Shown: positions 17,371-25,541, counted from the first letter of the stretch. The stretch: 64,000 bases of DNA from Streptomyces sp. col6 (GCF_008042035.1 NZ_RDBL01000006.1:397882-461881), one strand, 5' to 3'. The notes: generated by a model from the sequence alone, not told the origin. Numbers and translations: made by a program.

Positions 17371-17976
17371 ATGAACACATCGCCGAGTTCACTGCGCCGG
17401 AGCGAGAGCTCACGCAGGGCGACCCTGGACGCCGCCCTCGACCTCTGTACGGAGAGGGGATACGGGCGGGTCACGATCGAGGCGATCGCCGCGCGGGCGG
17501 GCGTGAGCAAGAAGACGATCTACCGCTGGTGGCCCTCGAAGAGCGCGGTGCTGCTGGAAGCGTTCACGGAGATGCTGGTGTCGGCCACTCCGTTCATCGA
17601 CACCGGCGACATCGCGCAGGACATGCGCACCCACATCACGGGCGCGGTCCGCGTCCTCGCCGTACCCCCTTTCGGTCCGGCGTACGCGGGCATCCTCTCG
17701 GAGCTCCACCACGACGACGAGCTGGCCGAAACGGTACGCACCCAGCTGATCGATCCCCGCTTCGAGGAGGCGGTGGGCCGGCTGCGCAGCGCCCAGGAGC
17801 AGGGCCAGATCCCGCCGGGCGCGGATCTGCGCCTGGCGGTGGAGATGCTGTACGGCCCGGTGTACTACCGCCATGTCCTGCGCAAGCCGATGCAGGACGA
17901 GGAGGAGGTGGGCGCGCTGGTGGACCACGTGCTGCGGTCCCTGGGGGCGGTGGGCCGGCCGGCGTCTCAGCCGTAG
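17371..17976 (+). CDS. TetR/AcrR family regulator
   Basis: A 201-residue TetR-type repressor. The helix-turn-helix is at about 34-55 (VTIEAIAARAGVSKKTIYRW), preceded by the usual RRATLDAALDL helix. The C-terminal part resembles the TetR_C_11/AefR-like ligand domain with GPVYYRHVL. The 193-base upstream gap is A/T richer than average near 17300-17350. The target is unclear: the ABC exporter upstream is one candidate, but no matching dyads were found. Its end overlaps the end of the convergent HAD gene by 10 bases. Confidence 0.88.
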   Translation: MNTSPSSLRRSESSRRATLDAALDLCTERGYGRVTIEAIAARAGVSKKTIYRWWPSKSAVLLEAFTEMLVSATPFIDTGDIAQDMRTHITGAVRVLAVPPFGPAYAGILSELHHDDELAETVRTQLIDPRFEEAVGRLRSAQEQGQIPPGADLRLAVEMLYGPVYYRHVLRKPMQDEEEVGALVDHVLRSLGAVGRPASQP

Positions 17977-18773
17977 AGGCGCTCCAGGACGACCGCTATG
18001 CCGTCGTCCTCGTTGGACAGGGTGACCTCGTCGGCCGCCGCGCGCAGCTCGGGATGGGCGTTGCCCATGGCGACGCCGTAGCCGCAGCTGCGGAACATCG
18101 GCAGGTCGTTGGGCATGTCACCGAAGGCGATCGCCGTGCGCGGGTCCACCCCCAGCTCCTCGGCGGCCAGCGCGATCCCGACGCCCTTGTCGATGCCGTA
18201 CGGCTGGAGTTCGACGGTCCCGGGCCCGGAGTGCGTCACGGTGGCGAGGTCCCCGACGACCGCGCGGGCCTCGGCGGTCAGCGCCTCGTCGCTCAGTTCC
18301 GCGTGCCGGATGAGCACCTTGATCACGGGCTCGGCCCACAGCTCGTCGCGGTGCCGGGTCCGCTGCGCGGGCAGCGCGGGGTGCGGCAGCCGGTAGCCGG
18401 GCTCGATGAGTGTGCGCCCGTCGGCCCCGTCCTGGTCGACGGCCGCGAAGACCTGCCCCACCTGGGCCTCGATCTTCCCGAGCGCCGCGTCGGCAGCCTC
18501 CCGGTCCAGCGTGACGGCCCGGACGGTACGCCGCGCCCCGGCGTCGTACACCTGCGTCCCCTGCCCGCAGACGGCCAGGCCCTCGTACCCGAGCCCGTCC
18601 AGCAGCTCCCGCACGCCGGGCACCGGCCGCCCGGTGACGACGAGGTGCCGGGCCCCGGCGGACCGAGCCAGGGCGAGCGCGGCGCGGGTCCGGGGGCCGA
18701 CGCTGTCGTCGCCGCGCAGCAGGGTGCCGTCCAGATCCGTGGCGACAAGGGCATATGCGGGTGGGATGGGCAT
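17967..18773 (-). CDS. Cof-type HAD-IIB phosphatase
   Basis: A 268-residue haloacid-dehalogenase hydrolase of subclass IIB (Cof/YbiV). Motif I is DLDGTLL at 13-19 with the nucleophile Asp13, motif II is VVTGRP, motif III includes the lysine in GIDKGVGI, and motif IV is GDMPNDLPMF. All four are intact. Such enzymes dephosphorylate sugar phosphates or cofactors such as FMN, PLP or thiamine intermediates; the exact substrate cannot be told. It is convergent with the TetR gene and overlaps it by 10 bases. Confidence 0.9.
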   Translation of the reverse strand: MPIPPAYALVATDLDGTLLRGDDSVGPRTRAALALARSAGARHLVVTGRPVPGVRELLDGLGYEGLAVCGQGTQVYDAGARRTVRAVTLDREAADAALGKIEAQVGQVFAAVDQDGADGRTLIEPGYRLPHPALPAQRTRHRDELWAEPVIKVLIRHAELSDEALTAEARAVVGDLATVTHSGPGTVELQPYGIDKGVGIALAAEELGVDPRTAIAFGDMPNDLPMFRSCGYGVAMGNAHPELRAAADEVTLSNEDDGIAVVLERLYG

Positions 18774-18846
18774 GCGATCAAGCGTAGGCGCCGGCTCCCG
18801 GAGCCCGGCCGGAGTTGTGGCGGGGCGGGGGCGTGAGGTAGGGCGG

Positions 18847-19773
18847 CTACGGGACGGTGAGGACGACCTTGCCCCGGTTGAGCCGGTTCTCGACGGCCGC
18901 GTGGGCGAGGGCCGCGTCGGCGAGCGGGAACGCCGCGTGGACTGCGGGCCGCAGGCTTCCCTCGCCGCGCAGCGCCCACAGCGCCGCGATCCAGCCGGCG
19001 TACCGCGCGGGGTGGTTGCGGGCGATGTGCGCCACCTGGAAGCCGATGACGGACTTGCCGCCGACGAGGAGGTCGTACGCCTCGATCGTGCCGCCGCCCG
19101 AGCTGTACGCGACGAGCCGGCCGCCGGGAGCGACCGCGCGGACGGCTCGCGGGAGGAGGTCGCCGCCGACCGCGTCCAGCACGATGTCGCAGGGCTCGCC
19201 CCAGCTCTCGTCGGTGTACGTCACCACCTCGTCCGCCCCGAGCGACCGTACGAAGTCCGCCTTCGCCGGATCGCCCACGGCCGCCACGACCCGGGCGGCG
19301 CCCCGCAGCCGGGCGAGCTGGAGCGCGAGGTGCCCGACCCCGCTCGCGGCGGCCGTCACGAGCACCGACTCGCCCTTCCCGGGCCGCGCGGACTCCAGTG
19401 CCCCGAGCGCGACGACCCCGCTGCGGACGAGCGCGACGGCGTCCCGGGCGGTGGCCCCGGCGGGGACGGCGGACGCCATCGCCCGGTTCAGCACGGCGTA
19501 CTCGGCGTACCCGTGCCCGAAGCAGAGCCCGGTGACCCGGTCGCCGACGGCGTACGCGTCGACGCCCTCCCCGAGCGCCGCCACCTCGCCGGCGACCTCG
19601 CCGCCGAGCGGGACGGGCTCCCGGCTCCCGCGGACCTTCCGCACCACGGGGAGGGTGACGCCGACCGCCTCGACCCTGACGAGGAGTTCGCCGGGGCCGG
19701 GCGTGGGGACGGGCGCGTCCTCCTCGAACAACACCTCGGGCCCGCCGCTGTGTTCGTACCGAATGCGCCGCAT
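18847..19773 (-). CDS. Zinc-independent MDR family quinone/enone oxidoreductase
   Basis: A 308-residue medium-chain dehydrogenase/reductase of the quinone oxidoreductase branch. It has the N-terminal GroES-like fold (PGPGELLVRVEAVGVT) and a Rossmann NAD(P) motif AAASGVGHLALQLARLRGA. The zinc ligands of true alcohol dehydrogenases are missing, as expected for this branch. GGAGG lies 9 bases before the ATG. It is divergent from the MarR gene at 19871 with a palindromic operator in between, so it is a probable target of that regulator, perhaps for detoxifying reactive carbonyls or quinones. Confidence 0.88.
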   Translation of the reverse strand: MRRIRYEHSGGPEVLFEEDAPVPTPGPGELLVRVEAVGVTLPVVRKVRGSREPVPLGGEVAGEVAALGEGVDAYAVGDRVTGLCFGHGYAEYAVLNRAMASAVPAGATARDAVALVRSGVVALGALESARPGKGESVLVTAAASGVGHLALQLARLRGAARVVAAVGDPAKADFVRSLGADEVVTYTDESWGEPCDIVLDAVGGDLLPRAVRAVAPGGRLVAYSSGGGTIEAYDLLVGGKSVIGFQVAHIARNHPARYAGWIAALWALRGEGSLRPAVHAAFPLADAALAHAAVENRLNRGKVVLTVP

Positions 19774-19800
19774 GGGCGATGACCTCCGACCGGCCGGGAT

Positions 19801-19819
19801 TCGTTGGGAGTCCCAACGA
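19801..19819. promoter_or_regulatory. Palindromic operator in marR/oxidoreductase intergenic region
   Basis: TCGTTGGGA-G-TCCCAACGA is a perfect 9+1+9 palindrome midway between the divergent genes. A second, partial copy of the right arm (TCCAACGA) lies at 19842-19849. MarR proteins usually bind such dyads, so this is the likely operator for both promoters. Confidence 0.75.
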
Positions 19820-19870
19820 TAAGCCGGAAGTCATGGGGAAGTCCAACGATTTCCCGTTACGATGCGGCCC

Positions 19871-20335
19871 ATGGCAGACAAGGCAACGGCGGCCCCGAGC
19901 CGCATCCGCCCGCTCCCGAGCTGGCTCCTGGGCCGGGCGGCGGCGAGGGGCCGGTCCCTGGTGGCCGACGCCCTGGCCGGGCACGGCATGAAGATGTGGC
20001 ACCACGTGGTGCTGGCAGCGGTCGAGGACCTGGAACCGGTCGCCCAGGCGGACCTCGGCCGCGCGGTGGCCCTCGACCCGAAGGACCTGGTCGGCATCCT
20101 GAACGACCTCCAGGACGCGTCCCTGCTCGTCCGCGCCCCGGACCCGAAGGACCGCCGCAAGAACGCGGTCAGCCTGACGGCGGCGGGCCGCCACCGCCTG
20201 GAGGAGTGCACGGCGGCGGGCGACCGCGCCAACGCGGAACTCCTGGCCCCGCTGACCCCGGACGAGCGCGCCCGGTTCCTGGACATGCTGCGGCGGATCA
20301 GCGGCGTGGGTCCCGGCGGCGGGCCGGTGGGCTGA
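19871..20335 (+). CDS. MarR family regulator
   Basis: A 154-residue winged-helix regulator. The recognition region is AQADLGRAVALDPKDLVGIL and the wing includes RAPDPKDRRKNAVSLTAAG (19 residues), the hallmark DxRxxxxxLTxxG of MarR. I favour the ATG at 19871 because the box TACGAT at 19858-19863 ends 7 bases before it, the geometry of a leaderless Streptomyces transcript; an ATG at 19862 is in frame. It is divergent from the quinone-oxidoreductase gene and probably represses it and itself through the 19-bp palindrome. Confidence 0.9.
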   Translation: MADKATAAPSRIRPLPSWLLGRAAARGRSLVADALAGHGMKMWHHVVLAAVEDLEPVAQADLGRAVALDPKDLVGILNDLQDASLLVRAPDPKDRRKNAVSLTAAGRHRLEECTAAGDRANAELLAPLTPDERARFLDMLRRISGVGPGGGPVG

Positions 20336-20357
20336 CGGCGGTCGGGCCGGGCGGCCG

Positions 20358-20774
20358 TCAGACGCGCTGCCCGACGGCCGCCCGCCCCGCCCCGCTCGTT
20401 TCGCGGAGGAGGAGCAGACCGGCTGTCACGAGGAACGCAGAGGTCAGGCCATGGATGCCGAGGGCGGCGGCGAGGGGGCCGTGGTGCGCCAGCACGTTGA
20501 GCATGTCGCCGAACGGGGCGACGGCCTCCATGAGCAGGACCCAGCCCAGGGCGCGGCGGTGGCCCGTCAGCAGGAGGACGCCGAGGACCAGGCCCATCGC
20601 CAGTTCGCGGGTGCCCTTCATGATGAGGAAGCCGTCGCCGGCGCCTGCGGGCCACTTCGGCAGGCCGACGCCTTCCGTGGACGCCTCGGGGGCCAGGACG
20701 AAGGTCAGCCCAAGCCAGAGGACGAACAGGACGCAGATCGTGGTCAGGGCGGTGTTGACGTTCTTCAGTGACAT
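20358..20774 (-). CDS. Small DUF4267/DUF4345-like membrane protein
   Basis: A 138-residue integral membrane protein with four hydrophobic segments (about 8-27, 55-72, 76-92 and 105-122). The GTRELAMGLVLGVLLLTGHR stretch (20 residues) is typical of the DUF4267 group. Start ATG at 20774 has GGAG 7 bases upstream. It follows the VOC gene by 47 bases in the same direction, so the two are probably co-transcribed and controlled by the TetR gene at 21347. Function unknown. Confidence 0.8.
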   Translation of the reverse strand: MSLKNVNTALTTICVLFVLWLGLTFVLAPEASTEGVGLPKWPAGAGDGFLIMKGTRELAMGLVLGVLLLTGHRRALGWVLLMEAVAPFGDMLNVLAHHGPLAAALGIHGLTSAFLVTAGLLLLRETSGAGRAAVGQRV

Positions 20775-20821
20775 GGCGGTTCTCCAGGGGGCCGGGGTGG
20801 TCCGGGCGGGGTGGGCGGCAG

Positions 20822-21208
20822 TCACGAACCGGCCCGGCCCGCGGTGAGGATTTCCATCAGGTGGCCGTCGGGGTCGCGGAAGTACGTGCCCCTGCGGCCC
20901 GGGGTGCGCTCGCTGCGGTAGATCTGTCCGGCCTCCCGGCACGCAGGGTCGGCGTAGTGGGCCGTTCCGCCCTGCCGGACACGGGCGAGGGCGGCGTCGA
21001 ATTCCTGCTCCCCGAGCAGGAAGGCGTAGTGGTGCGGCTCGAAGTCGTCGCGCCGGTCGTATTCCAGGGTCACCTGGTTGGCCAGCTCGACCGGTGTGAA
21101 GTGTGCGAGCGGCGGGTCGACGCGCAGTCCGAGGATCGCGGCCAGGAATCCCGCCGACGTTTCCGGATCGCGGGCGGGAACGATCGTGTGGTTCAACTGC
21201 ACGGTCAT
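20822..21208 (-). CDS. VOC family protein (glyoxalase/dioxygenase fold)
   Basis: A 128-residue vicinal-oxygen-chelate protein. Metal-ligand positions visible are His in NHTIVPARDPE near residue 6, His in YAFLLGE region, and the C-terminal TYFRDPDGHLMEI with Glu. The start ATG at 21208 has AGGAG 5 bases upstream; an upstream extension would be out of family. It is divergent from the TetR gene at 21347, with a phased operator array between them, and leads the DUF4267 gene. Substrate unknown; the family includes glyoxalases and antibiotic-resistance proteins. Confidence 0.88.
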   Translation of the reverse strand: MTVQLNHTIVPARDPETSAGFLAAILGLRVDPPLAHFTPVELANQVTLEYDRRDDFEPHHYAFLLGEQEFDAALARVRQGGTAHYADPACREAGQIYRSERTPGRRGTYFRDPDGHLMEILTAGRAGS

Positions 21209-21260
21209 CGTTACTCCTCTTCGCCCCTTCGGGGGGCGTGGTACGAGTGGCGCCGGCTTT

Positions 21261-21346
21261 GCCAACACGTGTTGGCCAACGGGTGTTGGTCAACGTAGAA
21301 CCGTTGCGCCTGGATTGTCAACGAGTGTTGGCCTACGCTTGTTGGC
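21261..21346. promoter_or_regulatory. Operator array: four 16-bp GCCAAC-type repeats in 14-bp phase
   Basis: Copies start at 21261 (GCCAACACGTGTTGGC, a perfect palindrome), 21275 (GCCAACGGGTGTTGGT), 21317 (GTCAACGAGTGTTGGC) and 21331 (GCCTACGCTTGTTGGC). All starts differ by multiples of 14 bases, and a half-site GTCAACG sits in the same phase at 21289. The last copy touches the GTG start of the TetR gene and contains its presumed -10 box TACGCT (21334-21339). Confidence 0.85.
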
Positions 21347-21928
21347 GTGACGGAGACCTCGGAGAACCAGCAGGCTGCGCGGCGTTCCGACGCCACCCGC
21401 GCCGCGATCCTCGCCGCCGCCCGCGAGCGGTTCGCGGCGGACGGCTACGAGAAGGCGACCATCCGGGCCATCGCGCGCGACGCGACGATCGATCCGTCGA
21501 TGGTGATGCGCTACTACGGCAACAAGGCGGGCCTGTTCGCGGCGGCTGTGGCGATCGACCCGGGGCTGCCCGACCTGCCCGTCGAGTCGCACGAGGAGAT
21601 CGGCCGCACCCTGGTGCGCCACTTCCTCGCCCTGTGGGAGGAGAACGAGGAACTCACCGCGCTGATGCGGGTCGGCGCCACCGACCCGCACGCCGCCGAG
21701 CGCATGCAGAGCGTGCTGCGCGAGCAACTGATCCCACTGGCCCGGCGCCTCGGCCCCGACCCGGAGCAGGCGCCGGCGCGAGCGGCCCTGTGCGCCTCCA
21801 CCGTGCTCGGCCTTGCGCTGACGCGTTACGTACTGCGGTTCCCGGCGAGCGTGGCGCTCCGTCAGGAGGAGATCGTGGACTGGCTCGGCCCCACGCTGCA
21901 GCGATATCTCACCGCGCCGACCCCCTGA
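21347..21928 (+). CDS. TetR family regulator
   Basis: A 193-residue TetR-type repressor. The DNA-binding helices include KATIRAIARDATIDPSMVMR, with the family's Tyr-Tyr-x-Asn-Lys (YYGNKAGLF) after it. The C-terminal domain is of the TetR_C_17-like kind. The GTG at 21347 directly follows operator copy 4; no Shine-Dalgarno sequence precedes it, and TACGCT lies 7 bases upstream, so a leaderless transcript is likely. Autoregulation and control of the divergent VOC-DUF4267 pair are expected. Confidence 0.9.
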   Translation: MTETSENQQAARRSDATRAAILAAARERFAADGYEKATIRAIARDATIDPSMVMRYYGNKAGLFAAAVAIDPGLPDLPVESHEEIGRTLVRHFLALWEENEELTALMRVGATDPHAAERMQSVLREQLIPLARRLGPDPEQAPARAALCASTVLGLALTRYVLRFPASVALRQEEIVDWLGPTLQRYLTAPTP

Positions 21929-21975
21929 CGGAGTCCGGGTGTGTGAACGCCCTCGCCGGATAGGCGAGTTGCGAC

Positions 21976-22379
21976 ATGACTACGACGGTGGCGCGGGTGA
22001 TGGGGATGGTCCTGCTCCGGGGCGTCCTGATCGCGGTCCCGTACGGCTTCCGCAGCGCGGTCCTCGACTGGCGGGGCGAGCAGGTGACGGCCACGGTCGT
22101 CGAGGTGGAGCACGGGCCGCCCGCGTACAGCGGCAATGAGGACCACCGCTGCAAGGTCGAGGCGCGGGGGGACACCTTCTGGCTCAGGAGCACCGGCGGG
22201 TGCGACTGGTCCTCGCGGCCCGGCGACCGGTACGAGGTCCTGCGCGACCCCCACGACCTGGTGGGGCCACGGCGCCCGGCCCGCCGGTCGGCTTCCGGGT
22301 CCTCGTGCCGGTCGTGGCCGTGGTGCTGGTGCTGCTGGGCGTGGCGGGGGCACGGAGCCTGAGCCGCAAGCCGTCCTGA
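21976..22379 (+). pseudogene. DUF3592-like two-span membrane protein, frameshifted
   Basis: The uninterrupted frame from ATG 21976 ends at 22362 after 128 residues, and its last 30 residues are an implausible Arg/Ser/Cys/Trp run. If one base is added in the GGGGCC tract at 22263-22268, the frame continues to TGA at 22377-22379 and gives a good second membrane span (FRVLVPVVAVVLVLLGVAGA) and a basic tail. The first span is near residues 9-25, and a soluble stretch with Cys59 and Cys76 lies between, as in DUF3592 proteins. So this is a one-base deletion, either real or a read error. A 6-bp hairpin (21952-21968) precedes the gene. Confidence 0.7.
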
Positions 22380-22410
22380 CCGGCCGGCCGGCCCCTCGCC
22401 CCGGCGGCCC

Positions 22411-22860
22411 CTACTCCACGCAGAACTCGTTGCCCTCCGGGTCCGTGAGAACCGTCCACGTGCCGCCCTGCTCGGCGACCTCGCGCTGGACCTTCGCGCC
22501 CAGGCCCTCCAGCCGGGCCACCTCGGCCTCGCGGCGGTCCGGGCCCGCGTGGAGATCGAGGTGGAGGCGGTTCTTCACGGTCTTCGCCTCGGGGACGCGC
22601 TGGAACAGGAGGCGGCGGCCACGACCGGCACCACTCTGCTCGTCGTACGGGTCGTCCGGGTGCCGGACCGCCGCGAGATCGAGCCAGGCGCGGCGGCCGT
22701 GGGCCGTCGTCGTGACCGCTTCCGGTACGGCTCCGAGGCCCAGGAGGTGTTCGACCAAGGGGCTGTTGTCCTCGATCTCGTAACCGAGGGCCTGCGCCCA
22801 GAAGCCGGCCTGCGCGTGCGGGTCGGCGGCGTCGATGACGACTTTCCACTCAAGAGTCAT
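22411..22860 (-). CDS. VOC family protein
   Basis: A 149-residue glyoxalase-fold protein of the class often annotated glyoxalase-like: MTLEWKVVIDAADP at the N-terminus, FWAQALGYE, HLDLHAGPDR in the middle and TVLTDPEGNEFCV at the end. The start is uncertain: ATG 22860 or ATG 22869 (three residues longer); both lie inside or at the end of the upstream hydroxylase gene, whose stop is 22850-22852, so translation is coupled. Substrate unknown. Confidence 0.87.
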   Translation of the reverse strand: MTLEWKVVIDAADPHAQAGFWAQALGYEIEDNSPLVEHLLGLGAVPEAVTTTAHGRRAWLDLAAVRHPDDPYDEQSGAGRGRRLLFQRVPEAKTVKNRLHLDLHAGPDRREAEVARLEGLGAKVQREVAEQGGTWTVLTDPEGNEFCVE

Positions 22861-24436
22861 GAGCGGCATTCTGTCCCGGAATAGTGGATTCCGCCCAGAT
22901 TTCGGTCCCGCTCAGGTAGGCCGTGACCGCCTTCGCGTCGTCCGCCTCCGCGATCAGCCCCACGTGGTTGTCCGGCCGTACGAGAACCAGCAGTTCGTCG
23001 TCCGGGCCGATGCCGTACGCCGCCCGCGCGTGCCCCTCGTGGTCGGTCAGGCCGCCGTCCGCGTCGATCCCGTACGCCCGCAGGTCGTCGCCCCGGGCGG
23101 CCGCCGCCTCGCGCAGGGCCCCGGCCGTCCCCGTACCGAAGCCCAGGAGCGTGAAGTGCGGTCCGGCGAAGACCTCGAAGAGGCGGCGGGGTTCGCCGGT
23201 CGCCGCGTCCAGGCAGGGGGCGTCCGGGGCCCGGTCGCCCGCGCGCAGAAGGGGCGTGGCGAGCGGAGAGGTGGCCAGCGAGCTCCAGCGGTAGCCGCCG
23301 CACAGGCCGTTGGTGCCGGGGCCGACCGCCGAGTCGAGGCCGCCGCCGGGCTTCTTGATCGCCTCAAGCGTGGCCCGCAGGCGCTCCGCGCTGATGTCCA
23401 GGACCTGTGCGGCGACCGGCAGCCGCTCCTCCTCGTACGTGTCGAGCAGGGCGGGTCCGGCGAGCCCGGCGGCGACCCGGGCGAGCTTCCAGCCCAGGTT
23501 GTACGCGTCCTGGATGCCGGTGTTCATACCGAGGCCGCCCGCGATGGAGTGCACGTGGGCCGCGTCCCCGGCGAGGAGGACCCGGCCCACCCGGTAGCGC
23601 GCGGCCATCCGCTCGTTGACCCGGTACGTGGAGAGCAGCGTCGCCTCGGTGAGCCGGTCGCCGGGCAGGCCCGTGTGCTTGGCGAACAGGCGGCGGAACC
23701 CGGCGAGCGACGGCGCGAGCGGGGCGCCCGACGCGTCGGTCTCGGGCCCGGCCTGGAACCACCAGCCGGACCGGGTCCCCGGGATCGGGCAGAGCATCAC
23801 GGCGCCGTCCTCGTCGAACCACTGGTGCCAGAACCCCCGGTCGAGCCCTTCCACCTCGACGTCCCCGCACACCATCAGCCGGGTCTCGTCGGTCTTCCCC
23901 TCGAAGGGGATGCCGAGCAGCTTGCGCACCGCGCTGTGGCCGCCGTCGCAGCCGGCCACGTACGAGGCCTCGATCGGTCCGCCGTCGGCGAGCGTGGCGG
24001 TCACGGACGCCTCGCCCTCGGCCAGGCCCACGAGTTCGGCGCCGAGTTCGACCCGTACGCCGTACTCCGCGAGCCGGGCCCGCAGCACCTCCTCCAGGCG
24101 CCACTGGGCCATCATGTGCGGCCGGTCGTACGGCGCGTCCGGGGTCGGCCGCTGGTCCGCGAAGGGCTCGGCGTCCGCGACGGCGACCCCGCCCCGGTAC
24201 TTGCGCATCGGCAGCGGCCGGGCGCCGGCGGCCAGCACCTCGGCCAGGACGCCCAGGTCCTCCAGGACTTCGAGCGAGCGCGGGTTGGGGCCCTTGGCGC
24301 GGGACGTACGCGGGAAGGCGGGGGCCTTGTCGATGATCCGGACGCCGGCGCCCCGGCGGGCGAGGTCGATGGCCAGGGTCAGCCCGGTCGGGCCCGAGCC
24401 GACGACGAGTACGGGAAGCGGGGAGGAAGCGTGCAT
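22850..24436 (-). CDS. FAD-dependent aromatic monooxygenase (PheA/TfdB type)
   Basis: A 528-residue class A flavin monooxygenase. The GxGxxG motif is GSGPTGL at 13-19, the DG motif is AGCDGGHSAVRKLLG, and the GD motif is VLLAGDAAHVHSIAGGLGMN (20 residues), with NTGIQDAYNLGWKLA after it. The C-terminal thioredoxin-like domain (RAGDRAPDA, LVRPDNHVGL) marks the PheA/TfdB/MhpA branch that hydroxylates phenolic rings or polyketides. Start ATG at 24436 with GGAGG about 19 bases and AGGAGC 4 bases upstream. It precedes and overlaps the VOC gene. The promoter carries two dyads. Substrate not determinable. Confidence 0.92.
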   Translation of the reverse strand: MHASSPLPVLVVGSGPTGLTLAIDLARRGAGVRIIDKAPAFPRTSRAKGPNPRSLEVLEDLGVLAEVLAAGARPLPMRKYRGGVAVADAEPFADQRPTPDAPYDRPHMMAQWRLEEVLRARLAEYGVRVELGAELVGLAEGEASVTATLADGGPIEASYVAGCDGGHSAVRKLLGIPFEGKTDETRLMVCGDVEVEGLDRGFWHQWFDEDGAVMLCPIPGTRSGWWFQAGPETDASGAPLAPSLAGFRRLFAKHTGLPGDRLTEATLLSTYRVNERMAARYRVGRVLLAGDAAHVHSIAGGLGMNTGIQDAYNLGWKLARVAAGLAGPALLDTYEEERLPVAAQVLDISAERLRATLEAIKKPGGGLDSAVGPGTNGLCGGYRWSSLATSPLATPLLRAGDRAPDAPCLDAATGEPRRLFEVFAGPHFTLLGFGTGTAGALREAAAARGDDLRAYGIDADGGLTDHEGHARAAYGIGPDDELLVLVRPDNHVGLIAEADDAKAVTAYLSGTEIWAESTIPGQNAAHDS

Positions 24437-24482
24437 GGGTGCTCCTGGGGCCGGTCCGGCGTGACGGACCTCCAGGAAAACG

Positions 24483-24510
24483 TAACTGAGTTAAAAAAGC
24501 AACTAGGTTG
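24483..24510. promoter_or_regulatory. Paired dyads before the FAD monooxygenase gene
   Basis: Reading the minus strand, CAAC-CTA-GTTG (24510-24500) and TAAC-TCA-GTTA (24493-24483) are two 11-bp sites of the form YAACnnnGTTR, centre to centre 17 bp, joined by a run of T. They overlap the stop codon of rarD. They look like paired operator half-turn sites for a repressor that is not obvious nearby. Confidence 0.6.
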
Positions 24511-25480
24511 TGCTTGAGGGGGTCTGGGTGCGGTCGGAGCCCGCGGGTGCTGCCGTGGCCACGGCGGCCAGGCGGGCCGCCTGCGCCTGGGCCCTGGTGC
24601 GGCGCGCGGTCCGCAGCGCGTCCCAGGTGAGCACGATCAGAGCCGCCCACACCAGGCCGAATCCGGCCCACCGCTCCGGCGGCATCTCCTCGTGGAAGTA
24701 GGCGACGCCCAGGATGAACTGGGCGACCGGGGTCATGTACTGGAGCAGCCCGATCGTCGAGAGCGGGATGCGGATCGCGGCGGCCCCGAACAGGATCAGC
24801 GGCACCGCCGTGACGACACCGGTCGACGCGAGGAGCGCCGTGTGCCCGGCGCCCTCCGAGGTCAGGGTCGCCGTGCCCTGGGCGCTCAGCCACACCAGAT
24901 AGCCGAGCGCGGGCAGGAAGAGGACGGCGGTCTCGACGGTGAGCGATTCCAGGCCGCCCATGTCGACCTTCTTCTTGACCAGCCCGTACGTCGCGAAGGA
25001 GAAAGCCAGGATCAGCGAGATCCACGGGGGCTTCCCGTAGCCGACGGCCAGCACGAGCACCGCGGCGACGCCGGTGGCGACCGCCGCCCACTGGGCCGGG
25101 CGCAGCCGTTCGCCCAGGAGCAGGACGCCCATGGCGATGGTGACCAGCGGATTGATGAAGTAGCCCAACGACGCCTCGACCACATGGCCGCTGTTCACGG
25201 CCCAGATGTACAGGCCCCAGTTGACGGTGATCGTCAGGGCGGCGACGGCGAGCAGGCCCAGCTTGCGCGGCCGGCGCAGCAGCGGGCCGATCCAGGACCA
25301 GCGGCGCAGGGCGAGCAGCAGGAGCAGCACCACGCCGAGCGACCACACCATCCGGTGGGCCAGGATTTCGACGGCCCCGGCCGGCTTCAGCAGCGGCCAG
25401 TACAGCGGGACGAGGCCCCACATGCCGTACGCGGCGAACCCGGAGAGGAGCCCCGCCCGCTGGTCATTCGTCCCCTGCAC
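24503..25480 (-). CDS. rarD: RarD/EamA family transporter
   Basis: A 325-residue membrane protein with about ten hydrophobic segments and two EamA repeats; it matches the RarD (chloramphenicol-sensitive protein) branch: GLVPLYWPLLKPAGAVEILA (20 residues), NWGLYIWAVNSGHVVEASLG (20 residues), and SFATYGLVKKK. The start is GTG at 25480 because AGGAGG is placed 6 bases upstream; the upstream in-frame extension is not protein-like. A Thr/Ala-rich tail follows the last span. Transported solute unknown. Confidence 0.9.
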   Translation of the reverse strand: MQGTNDQRAGLLSGFAAYGMWGLVPLYWPLLKPAGAVEILAHRMVWSLGVVLLLLLALRRWSWIGPLLRRPRKLGLLAVAALTITVNWGLYIWAVNSGHVVEASLGYFINPLVTIAMGVLLLGERLRPAQWAAVATGVAAVLVLAVGYGKPPWISLILAFSFATYGLVKKKVDMGGLESLTVETAVLFLPALGYLVWLSAQGTATLTSEGAGHTALLASTGVVTAVPLILFGAAAIRIPLSTIGLLQYMTPVAQFILGVAYFHEEMPPERWAGFGLVWAALIVLTWDALRTARRTRAQAQAARLAAVATAAPAGSDRTQTPSSTT

Positions 25481-25541
25481 GGGCCCTCCTGGTGGTGTCT
25501 GTCGTACGACCGTCAACCACACGAAGGTAGCGCCGCCGGGG

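Noticed and set aside
18323..20194. A 623-codon minus-strand frame over the HAD and oxidoreductase genes
   Set aside because: Out-of-frame shadow; it has no recognisable domain and contradicts two well-supported genes.
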